From: Megaustenia siamemsis
Taxonomy: Eukaryota > Mollusca > Gastropoda > Stylommatophora > Ariophantidae
Direction of reading: 5' to 3'
Assembly (NCBI GenBank): GCA_032433765.1
Contig: JAVIAB010000160.1
Location: 31,895,121 to 31,959,120 of the forward strand
DNA: 64,000 nucleotides
The first letter of the stretch is position 1, and every line of letters begins with the position of its first letter. Positions 55,735 through 64,000 of this stretch are shown one piece after another. Both the position numbers and the translations under genes were made by a program. The notes beneath the pieces are model-generated. The model worked only from the letters and a program-made list of their open reading frames with translations, had not been told where the DNA came from and made no database searches.

Positions 55735-55894
55735 TTGACAAGCTGTCATTGTAAAAAGTATTGTAATGAAAACAGCCATAGATTTTAGAAGTGGTGATCT
55801 CTGCAATATGTGCCATTTTGGCATGCAAGGTTTCTGGTTTTTAGATTGTGGTTCTGCCCTATGTGCCGTCTTCGGCTCGAAAGGACAATAGATG
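55735..55894 (+). mobile_element. SINE-like retroelement tail with TSD
   Basis: A 160-bp insertion flanked by gatatagtt (55726-55734, 55895-55903). It matches 5228-5395 closely and shares the RTE-1 3' end. The perfect TSD shows it is a complete, 5'-truncated insertion. Confidence 0.8.
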
Positions 55895-55989
55895 GATATA
55901 GTTATCAATAACAGAGACGTATATGGTATGGGAGTGCTTTGATGTGCAAGAACTTCCACCCTTGAAATACAGACTGGTCAAACAACTGC

Positions 55990-56525
55990 AGAATATACTA
56001 CATTCCTTGAGTAGACTACTTACTTAAATGACATTATAAAATAGTTACAGCACATTTTATCTTTCAAATCAGCAATATTTCGGTATTTAGTGGCTGTCAA
56101 GTATAATAGACGCAATACAAGTGCCCAGTCCAGTTTTGGCGCCAAACTTTCCCTCGGGGCATTTTTTCCACGACAGATGAACTCCTCTAAGTACAAAAAG
56201 CCCAGGATTATCATGACGTCATAATCACAGTGCTCCATCTGAAAGTGAAAAAAATGACGGTGCTCGTAAAACTGGTACCATTCCGCGCCTGAAGGACCTC
56301 TTTATAGACCACATGAGTGGCTCTTCTTAGTGCTTGTATCACTGAGCTGATGGGTGAGCTCACTCCACGTAGAACTGGCCATGTGAGAAGTGTTCCTTCC
56401 TCAAGTAAATACCTGCCGCTTTAATAAGATGACACTGGTACGTGTTTATAGTCATCGGAAAACAAACGTTAAAAGGGAAACTGCAGCTTCTGAAACTAAA
56501 ATGGATACCCCGATGGTATTATTGG
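55990..56525. repeat. Duplicated segment, unit 1, left part
   Basis: Shares ordered blocks with unit 2 (57895-58030, then 58490-58740): gggtgagctcactc, tccttcctc.agt, cacgtgt-type strings. On the minus strand both contain a run like MIILGFLYLEEFICRG / MTLVGFLPVQQYICDG, of unknown function. Confidence 0.6.
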
Positions 56526-56537
56526 TATCCTAGATAT

Positions 56538-56788
56538 TTTTGCCTTCGTTCGCCAGCTTTTACCTCTGACGAAGTCCCTAGAGACTCGGAACTGAATTTT
56601 GCATGTTAATCCATTTTTCCCTGGCAGCCGTGTGCACAGGGGTCCCTCTCCGCACAGACAGATAACTCCGACTTCAGAGGTACTCCTATTTTTTCCGTCG
56701 ATGAGTAATTGACGTTTCAAGCCGGGCCTCGCTGCTAAGACCAGAGGTGGTTGCCGCAGAGAGAAATCATAAATAAAAATCCCAACCA
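56538..56788 (-). mobile_element. SINE-B copy 4, head missing, perfect TSD
   Basis: Flanked by tatcctagatat (56526-56537, 56789-56800). The tRNA-like head is absent: the insertion starts at cccaacc of the body. The TSD shows it inserted in this 5'-truncated form. It interrupts unit 1 of the duplicated segment. Confidence 0.92.
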
Positions 56789-56800
56789 TATCCTAGATAT

Positions 56801-57010
56801 GGACAATGATTCACACACAGCACAGCTCTCGAGGCTGATCCTGTGTAGGTGCTTCACTTGTAGGATGGTAACATTGCAAAGTTTGGTAGGGTCGAGACCA
56901 ACTTTGAGCAGAAGCTTGTGAGCTAGAAGGCCAAGGCTGTTGAGGGTGTTCAGGATTTTTCCGTGGAAGTGGACAGCCTTTTTGTTCTTTGAGGCCATAA
57001 CCGAACGCTT
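56801..57010 (-). pseudogene. Helitron-type PIF1 helicase relic, unit 1
   Basis: The minus strand reads ILNTLNSLGLLAHKLLLKVG, then LDPTKLCNVTILQVKHLH. This corresponds to the C-terminal helicase block of eukaryotic Helitron PIF1 (LPPHKLxLKxG..I.LLRNLDP..LCNGTRL.V), with the residues between LKVG and LDP deleted and GTR changed. No Rep/HUH domain or Helitron ends are visible. Confidence 0.55.
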
Positions 57011-57293
57011 GCACAGCAGTCCATGTATTACATTATATAGACAGACTATATAAGTTAAGGTACCAATTAATTTTGTCTTCTAGTATGCAAGCCTGCCTGC
57101 CTGTCCGTCTGTTATTGAGTTATTTGCTGATCATCATCACTGCACTCCGAACATGTCCATATGTGCTCAGATCCTCTCCTCAGCTGGTCCCGCAGTGTCC
57201 AGCGACTGACGACTCCAGTTCTGTTTTGATTGATAAGTCTTCTTATACGCCCACTACGCCCACATGCATGGATATATAATCAATAATCTAAGA

Positions 57294-57840
57294 CAGGCAT
57301 GTCAAACCTTTCGTTCGCGGGCGGCATGCAAGCACTTGATTAGCTAGCACAAAGGATACATTATAGAGTTTGGTGGCCAAAATTCGTTTCCATTTTCTAA
57401 ATAATTTTGTAGATTCCGCGTCATCTTTAAAATGGCTAGTGTTCCTCTAGCTAAGAGAAAGCAGAAACTAAACAAAAAAGGGCGAGTGTTTCAAGAATAA
57501 TTTGATTGACCGTATATTTGCACAACGGTGAGTGGAAAGATACATTGTTTAATTTGCAAAAACAACATTGTCCCGCCAAAAAGAGCAACTTGAAAAGACA
57601 TTATGACAAGAACCATCGATCTAACGATAAATATAAAGGCACAAGCGTGTCTCAAGACTCACAGAATTGAAGAATAACTTGAGACAACAGACTTATTTCA
57701 CGGAAATTGAGAAAGGGAATGTCGCTTCCGTTACTGCAAGCGATGAGCTCAGCTGAATGATCGCCATGGGTGGGAAATCTGTCAGTGAAAGAGATGTCGT
57801 AAAGCAATTACTGTATCAATAGCAGGAAATAAACCGGGGT
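57294..57840 (+). mobile_element. hAT element, 5' end and transposase start
   Basis: Starts caggcatgtcaaacctttcg ttcgcgggcggcat, a Charlie/hAT-type terminal inverted repeat. Then follow MASVPLAKRKQKLNKKGRVF at about 57432, a BED-type zinc finger (VSGKIHCLICKNNI, then a shifted LKRHYDKNHRSNDKYKGTS), and LKNNLRQQTYFTEIEKGNVA. The family fits GTF2IRD2/ZBED-type hAT transposases. The catalytic part and 3' end are missing, and frames are broken. Confidence 0.65.
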
Positions 57841-57894
57841 TGACCGATAGGGGTGCATAAGACTCTGAGGTCTAGTAGACGGTGGTCCACTGAT

Positions 57895-58044
57895 GTTCCC
57901 AGTGCAGTAGGTAATCCAAACGTTCCCTCGGGTCATGGCCCCATCGCAGATATACTGCTGTACGGGCAAAAAACCCACAAGCGTCATGGCATCACAGCTG
58001 CAGCGTTCCACCTGAATGTGAAGACAACAGCAGTGCAGTGAGAC
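57895..58044. repeat. Duplicated segment, unit 2, left part
   Basis: Counterpart of about 56110-56245. Separated from the rest of unit 2 by an inserted I-clade LINE fragment. Confidence 0.5.
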
Positions 58045-58485
58045 TGATGTCAATTCACGATTACCACAAGAGAACCATCTGGTCAGCTACGATGAAGCCA
58101 AATCTATCATCAAAGGTCAGTACCAAGAAAAATGGAAACAAGAACACCCAAAGTATAACGAGAGGGACGGATACCTCCAACTATCAAGGAGGGATCAAGT
58201 CATCATACTTCGCCTGCGCACTGGCCACAACAGACTGTTCACCATATTCAAAATAGGAACTACCAGCCTAAGCCACTGTACCCTGGATAACATAACAATA
58301 AAACATGTTCTACAGGATTACCCCCAGTACACAGACCTGAAAAGGACAATGTAGTCCACGCCCACCTACCTGGGAGAAAAACTATACGGGGCAACCGAAT
58401 CACTTAAACAGACAGCTGCCTTCATATGAGAGCCCGGAATCCTAGTCTGAATGAGCCATGATCGCAGAAGAATTCATTACCAAAT
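58045..58485 (+). mobile_element. I-clade LINE 3' fragment
   Basis: Plus strand: VSYDEAKSIIKGQYQEKWKQ, HPKYNERDGYLQLSRRDQVI, ILRLRTGHNR, then a frameshifted tail ending AAFI-stop-EPGILV. It aligns with the C-terminal third of the 31907-32647 frame (LSYDEAKSILKGQFHEKWKR). At least three disruptions are present. Confidence 0.8.
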
Positions 58486-59020
58486 GATATCTTTGTAGAC
58501 CGCTCTACTGGTTCTCCTCTCAGATGTTAGGATAACCAGGCTGCTGGGTGAGCTCACTCTAGAGCAAGTCAGATGGAGGCATACTCCTTCCTCGAGTGAA
58601 TTTCTACCATTTCAATCAGCTGACCCTGACACGTGTAGTCTTCGGAAGCAGACTTTGCGCGGGGCGGGGGGGGGGGGGATTGTAGCCTCTAGAACTGGTT
58701 CTGGGGTGGTATTAGTGGTACCTGAGGTATGAACTCCAATTTACCCCTTTCATCATTCTGACTTCAACGAAAATGCTTCACTTACAGGCTGGTAGGTAAC
58801 ATTGCAGAATTCCAGTGGGTTGAGATTTCTCACTAACGTTACTGGATCACCAACTGGAAAGCCAAGAGTGTCGAGGGTTTTCAAGGACAACTGTCCAGGT
58901 CATTGGATAGTCTTTTTGTTCTGTATGGTCATATTGGCCAGCACAGTCAACCCATGTTACGTATTACATAAACTATATCATGCACGGTTTCTGCGTACAC
59001 CCTAAGTCCATTAATATCTA
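58486..59020 (-). pseudogene. Duplicated segment unit 2 with Helitron helicase relic
   Basis: The minus strand near 58785-58960 reads SLKTLDTLGFPVGDPVTLVR then NLNPLEFCNVTYQPVSEAF, the PIF1 LLRNLDP..LCNGTRL block, with an in-frame TGA upstream. This copy keeps the VTLVRN residues that unit 1 has lost, while unit 1 keeps the AHKLLLKVG part. So both descend from one fuller Helitron gene. Confidence 0.6.
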
Positions 59021-59454
59021 GCTATTCGTCTATCTGCAAATCTGGGTGTCTGGCAGTCTGTTTGCCTAACTGTCTATGTATGTATTTAAATTAAATAATT
59101 TTCTTACTAAAAAATATATTATAATATTTTCTTAAAAAGGTAGTAATTTTCATAATTTATATTTATATATTTAAAAAAAACTATTATTAATCACTGTAGT
59201 GTAAGAATTAACGTATTTTCGCACACAAGCTGCACTAAGTAGATGGTAATACTTTTAAAAATTAGTCTCACATGTAAATGTGGCGACAACATTCGTTAAC
59301 AGATAAAAAAAAAACACACACATATTATCGGTTTTAACAAATACATTGTGAGTACAAGGACGATGTATAAAAAAAAAAACAAAAGAGTCCAGAAGAGTCA
59401 AATGTAGGCTTGAATTATTATTATTTTATTTTTAATTAATTAATTAAATTTTTT
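59021..59454. repeat. Segment paralogous to 8420-10700
   Basis: Same ordered landmarks as the 8.4-10.7 kb backbone but without the SINE-A, mariner and SINE-B insertions present there. It therefore records three empty sites. No gene. Confidence 0.6.
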
Positions 59455-59640
59455 TTTTGCGTTCGCCAGCTTTTACCTCTTACGAAGTCCCTAGAGACTT
59501 CTGAGGTACTCATATTTTTTCCGTCCATGAGTAATTGACGTTTCAAGCGTCAAAAATCCCAAAGGGTGCAGCCGCGATTTGAACCCACAGCCTCTCTGTC
59601 TCGAGGCAGGCGTCTTGCCTTGAGAACAGCCAGCTCCACA
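59455..59640 (-). mobile_element. SINE-B copy 5, internally deleted
   Basis: Reverse SINE-B retaining the tail (gcgttcgccagcttttacct), part of the body and the head with gggttcaaatcgcggctgca, but missing two internal stretches. Old copy without a clear TSD. Confidence 0.8.
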
Positions 59641-59984
59641 GCTAGAATTATTTAAGATGAACACTGCCATGAAGGCCAGCCACGCAAAAAGAACTGTGCT
59701 GGTACAATGATCGCATCTCACAGTAATATTTTCGTAAATGATTAGAAGAACAAGTTGGTAAAGAAAGGTTAAAGATTATTTCAGTCATAAATAAGTCTCA
59801 CGGATGAAGAATAAACGTCCAAAAGTTTGTCAGCAACAGCATGTGAACAATCGAATGCATAACAGCTGATTACAAGAAAAGTAAATTATGAACTAAGCAA
59901 AACAAACAGGCAAATAATTTCGAAGTCCGAAAATCAAGCATTTAAAAGAATCACATTTTCAATACCCTAAAGATAAGTACCTCT
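59641..59984 (+). repeat. I-clade LINE-related relic leading into the 45-bp array
   Basis: Parallels 11395-11689. The final codons before the array read FNTLKISTSDGCDCSTSEMT, a degenerate version of FFDTLRIGTSDECDCGT at 54.7 kb. Confidence 0.55.
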
Positions 59985-61184
59985 GATGGGTGTGACTGTA
60001 GCACTAGTGAGATGACAGCCGGACAACAGCTAAAGTATGACTGTGGCACTAGTGAGATGACAGCCGGACAACAGCTAAAGTATGACTGTAGCATTAGTGA
60101 GATGACAGCCGGACAACAGCTAAAGTGTGACTGTAGCACTAGTGAGATGACAGCCGGATAACAGCTAAAGTATGACTGTAGCACTAGTGAGATGACATCC
60201 GGACAACAGCTAAAGTATGACTGTGGCACTAGTGAGATGACAGCCGGACAACAGCTAAAGTGTGACTGTGGCACTAGTGAGATGACAGCCGGACAACAAC
60301 TAAAGTGTGAATGTGGCACTAGTGAGATGACAGCCGGACAACAGCTAAAATGTGACTGTGGCACTAGTGAGATGAAAGCCGGACAACAGCTAAAGTATGA
60401 CTGTAGCACTAGTGAGATGACAGCCGGACAACAGCTAAAGTGTGACTGTGGCACTAGTGAGATGACAGCCGGACAACAACTAAAGTGTGACTGTAGCACT
60501 AGTGAAATGAAAGCCGGACAATAGCTAAAGTGTGACTGTGGCACTAGTGAAATGAAAGCCGGACAATAGCTAAAGTGTGACTGTGGCACTAGTGAGATGA
60601 CAGCCGGACAACAACTAAAGTGTGACTGTGGCACTAGTGAAATGAAAGCCGGACAACAGCTAAAGTGTGACTGTGGCACTAGTGAGATGACAGCCGGACA
60701 ACAACTAAAGTGTGACTGTGGCACTACTGAGATGACAGCCGGACAACAGCTAAAGTGTGACTGTGGCACTAGTGAGATGACAGCCGGACAACAGCTAAAG
60801 TATGACGGTAGCACTAATGAGATGACAGCCGGACAACAGCTAAAGTATGACTGTGGCACTAGTGAGATGACAGCCGGACAACAGCTAAAGTATGACTGTA
60901 GCATTAGTGAGATGACAGCCGGACAACAGCTAAAGTATGACTGTGGCACTAGTGAGATGACAGCTGGACAACAGCTAAAGTATGACTGTAGCACTAGTGA
61001 GATGACAGCCGGACAACAGCTAAAGTATGACTGTGGCACTAGTGAGATGACAGCCGGACAACAGCTAAAGTATGACTGTAGCACTAGTGAGATGACAGCC
61101 GGACAACAGCTAAAGTGTGACTGTGGCACTAGTGAGATGACAGCCGGACAACAGCAAAAGTGTGACTGTAGCACTAGTGAAATG
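59985..61184. repeat. 45-bp minisatellite, about 26 copies, from a LINE tail
   Basis: Units of gatgacagccggacaacagc taaagtatgactgtagcact agtga. The plus strand encodes TSEMTAGQQLKYDCS. The unit grew from the CDCGT-type tail that follows RNase H in I-clade LINEs, and recognisable LINE-type sequence flanks it on the left. Forward frames are broken by three units with TAA or TAG. The reverse frame (VPQSYFSCCPAVISL) is open for 407 codons but has no biological support. Confidence 0.95.
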
Positions 61185-61446
61185 ATTGTTAGACCAACAG
61201 CTACAAGTGTCCAGTATAAGGCAAAAGGTCATGTGACCCTGGCAAGCCAAGAACAACTTTTATGATGCATCACCCACATACTTTCTTTGACCTAACTTAT
61301 TATGTGTAGAGAGAGAGAGAGAGAGAAAAAAAGTGGGGGGGGGGAGGCCGCGGATAAAAGGCAGAACTCCGTTCCTTCCGAATTTAGATTTTTGTGATGT
61401 TTGTTTACCCGAAGCGTAGAGAGCTCTACAATTACAGTACCTACAT
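61185..61446. other. Array flank with GA and G tracts
   Basis: Contains a (GA)n run at about 61308-61325 and a run of ten or so G at about 61335. No gene. Confidence 0.55.
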
Positions 61447-62221
61447 GTGAGTCAGTTCTCCAAAGCGAAACGATGCTCTCAAGACGGGCTATGAGTCAGT
61501 TCTCCAAAGCGAAACGATGCACTCAAGACGGGCTATGAGTCAGTTCTCCAAAGCGAAACGATGCACTCAAGACGGGCTATGAGTCAGTTCTCCAACACAA
61601 AACGATGGACTCAAGAGGGGCTATGAGTCGGTTCTTCAACGCGAAACGATAGACTCAAGACGGGCTATGAGTCGGTTCTTCAACGCGAAACGATAGACTT
61701 AAGACGGGCTATGAGTCGGTTCTCCAACGCGAAACGATGGACTCAAGACGGGATATGAGTCGGTTTTCCAACGCGAAACGATGGACTTAAGACGGGCTAG
61801 GAGTCGGTTCTCCAACGCGAAACGATGGACTTAAGACGGGATATGAGTCGGTTTTCCAACGCGAAACGATGGACTTAAGACGGGCTATGAGTCGGTTCTC
61901 CAACGCGAAACGATAGACTCAAGACGGGCTATGAGTCGGTTCTCCAACGCGAAACGATAGACTTAAGACGGGCTATGAGTCGGTTCTCCAACGCGAAACG
62001 ATGGACTCAAAACGGGCTATGAGTCGGTTCTTCAACGCGAAACGATAGACTTAAGACGGGCTATGAGTCGGTTCTTCAACGCGAAACGATAGACTCAAGA
62101 CGGGCTATGAGTCGGTTCTCCAACGCGAAACGATGGACTCAAAACGGGCTATGAGTCGGTTCTTCAACGCGAAACGATGGACTCAAAACGGGCTATGAGT
62201 CGGTTCTTCAACGCGAAACGA
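61447..62221. repeat. 44-bp minisatellite, about 17 copies
   Basis: Units of atgagtcggttctccaacgc gaaacgatggactcaagacg ggct. The first three units (gtcagttctccaaagcgaaa) form a distinct variant; later units mix ctcc/cttc and ggact/agact forms. The period is not a multiple of three. Confidence 0.95.
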
Positions 62222-62939
62222 CTGTGGGTTTCAGAGTAACAAGAGACAACCCCGGTAACCCGGACGTCATCGTAGGTATGATGGCCTGAAGATCTGAAAT
62301 GGGAGGAGACAATCGTGTCGGAAACACGTTCGATGTTATACAAGGTGTCCACAGACTCTGTCCCCTAAATGTCGAATCAATTCAGAGGAAAAGGTATGTT
62401 TACAGCACTCAGAAAAAGTGACAAATAATCAACAACAGAAAAAAAACAAAGAACAATATATGGACCAAAGCAGGATAGAACCCGTACTCAGTGGCACAGC
62501 GCCTTGCCACGAAAAGCCAAACAAAATGTCGGCCTGTTTGGTCAATTAATATATGTCTTTAGACAGCGTTGACTTATGACTGCGTGTATGAGATTGCGGG
62601 AAATACAGGTGAAACCTTCCTGGATATCGAAATGGTCATTCGGGAAGAGGCCTCAGTGAATTTGTAATACAAATGAGAACGTAAAGACCTGTTAACATAT
62701 GGGTAACAGTACTGTCTGTCCTTGGGTGTGGGACAGTTTGTGCCAACCTTAAAAAAATTGACAGAAGGCAACGGAAAATCCACTGTTGTAATAATTCATG
62801 TGTATAATCATTGGTCGCTACAACTTTAAATGAAACAACGGCAGGCATTAATAGGGATCACATTACAAAATTCTGGTTCGACAGGGTACTTCCTGTACTA
62901 CAGGTAATACCCGATCATCAAGAAGCTACGATAAGAAAT
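62222..62939. other. Unassigned; possible tRNA-like box
   Basis: No recognised gene. At about 62475-62525 the minus strand reads ggcgctgtgccactgagtac then gggttctatcctg, a B-box-like string that may mark another SINE head, unsupported by a second copy. Minus-strand frames of about 70 codons are not recognised. Confidence 0.35.
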
Positions 62940-63339
62940 CTAAAAAATAAAGAAATGAACACTGAGAATAGAAACTTTGACATAAATGCAAAGTATAAAA
63001 TTGGATAACGCCAAAAGTGAAATAGAAAGGTTTACATATATTACGATTATATGAAATGAGATGCACTGGATCGAGTGAGACATTCTGATAATACTTAATA
63101 ATCTATTCTTGAGCACAAAATACCAAAATGGAGTAGGTATCACTTTAGATGCAGAGATAGCAATAACAGTAAAATGCTTCTGGGAAATAACTTATCGAGT
63201 CTTGTTAGCTAAATTAATTGGAAGACCAACAGGTATTAATCTTATACAAGTTTATGCATCAACATCACACGGCAAACGGTTGATATATTTTATGAGCACA
63301 TTATGTTGCTTGAACAAACCACAAGAGTCTACTGCAGTT
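62940..63339 (+). mobile_element. LINE endonuclease fragment, left part
   Basis: Degenerate endonuclease codons: STKYQNGVGITLDAEIA, then NLIQVYASTSHGKRLIYFMS. This is the GVGI and QVYAPT blocks of apurinic-type LINE endonucleases. The frame runs into a SINE-B insertion and continues after it. Confidence 0.65.
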
Positions 63340-63675
63340 TTTTTTTTTTTTCGTAAATAAGCTTTTACCTCAGACGAAGTCCCTAGAGACTAGGAACTGA
63401 ATTTTGCGTGTTAATCCATTTTTTTCCCTTTTCAGCCGTGTGCAAAGCGGTCCTGGCCGCACAGGCAGATAACTCCGACTTCGGAGGTACTCATATTTTT
63501 TTTCCGTCGATGAGTAATTGCAATTTTTTTTAAGCCGGACCTCGCTGCTGAGACTAGGGGTGGTTGCCGCAGAGAGAAATCATAAATAAAAATCCCAACC
63601 GGTGTAGCTGGGATTTGAACACACAACCTCTCTGTCTCGAGGCCGACGTCTTGCCTCAAGACCAACCAGTCAACC
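63340..63675 (-). mobile_element. SINE-B copy 6, perfect TSD, inside endonuclease
   Basis: Reverse full-length SINE-B flanked by gtctactgcagtt (63327-63339, 63676-63688). It splits the endonuclease codons between ESTAV and LEGLNSKLG, so it is younger than that LINE copy. Confidence 0.95.
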
Positions 63676-63688
63676 GTCTACTGCAGTT

Positions 63689-64000
63689 CTAGAAGGTTTA
63701 AATTCAAAGTTAGGGAATGGAAGAGAGGAATAAGTGGTTGGTAAGTATGGTCTAGGAGGGAGGTAACAAACTGATTCAATGGACACACACACTTGATGAT
63801 AGGAAACAACTAGTTCAAGTAACACGCGATACGATTTTGAAAGTGTAAAAGAAACCTCTGGAAACCTTTAGGTCGCATTATCAGAGTAACTACAAACTGA
63901 AATAGACCAAATTCAGAAACAGTCTCTGTGAAAAATATGCTAGAAAAAGATAATGACCAAGTACCAGACGTAAGATAGAACTAAAAAAAATAGCTGCAGA
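63689..64000 (+). mobile_element. LINE endonuclease fragment, right part
   Basis: Continues LEGLNSKLGNGREE and VVGKYGLGGR (the GDxNAxxG motif with changed residues), then DSMDTHTLDDRKQLVQ-type codons like those at 22130-22270. It runs to the window edge; whether an RT follows cannot be seen. Confidence 0.6.

Noticed and set aside
59951..61174. 407-codon reverse frame with VPQSYFSCCPAV repeats
   Set aside because: Antisense of the LINE-derived 45-bp array. The forward sense shows the coding origin, and it is interrupted.

Overview
The window looks like intergenic and repeat-rich nuclear DNA of an animal, most likely a gastropod mollusc. The main evidence is two intronless class A GPCR genes of the kind that form large tandem families of putative chemosensory receptors in gastropods. 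They sit among several clades of non-LTR retrotransposon, tRNA-derived SINEs, mariner, hAT and Helitron relics and many minisatellites. No operons, bacterial ribosome sites or viral genomes are visible. The organism assignment is inference; no species can be named from the sequence alone.

Layout. 1-4.46 kb: two abutting minisatellites (27 bp, then about 121 copies of 33 bp), open in one forward frame from the window edge to 4464. 4.5-8.1 kb: short duplicated pieces, retroelement tails and SINEs. 8.1-11.7 kb: an old segment carrying a SINE, a nearly intact mariner and RT relics, paralogous to 58.96-61.26 kb. 11.7-13.6 kb: a 5'-truncated RTE-like insertion beside a dispersed repeat here called R1. 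14.0-21.6 kb: GPCR locus A, its left part interrupted by a SINE and an RTE element, its right part expanded into a 43-bp satellite. 21.8-31.5 kb: fragments of LINE families, R1, SINEs, a Penelope-like motif and a ZBED/hAT pseudogene. 31.5-37.1 kb: an I-clade LINE (EN, RT, RNase H remains) nested in an R1 copy. 38-43.5 kb: more LINE-2, with 41-bp and 38-bp minisatellites. 43.7-48.25 kb: GPCR locus B, with a 1.5-kb triplet-repeat array at the site that received the RTE element in locus A. 48.9-55.6 kb: R1, a second RTE-1 copy, a probable solo LTR and LINE-2 pieces. 55.7-64 kb: Helitron helicase relics in a duplicated segment, an hAT fragment, a 45-bp minisatellite grown from retroelement coding DNA, a 44-bp satellite and a LINE endonuclease fragment split by a SINE.

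How it fits together. Only the two GPCRs look like functional host genes, and they are products of one locus duplication (about 82% amino acid identity by hand count). The rest is layered transposon insertion. Many insertions are dated relative to each other by nested order, target-site duplications (TSDs) and empty sites in paralogous copies. A recurring theme is that short coding segments from the 3' ends of LINEs have become tandem minisatellites (49, 38 and 45 bp units).

Names such as LINE-2, RTE-1, RTE-2, R1, SINE-A, SINE-B and SINE-C are labels for this window only, not database names. All similarity statements were made by eye.
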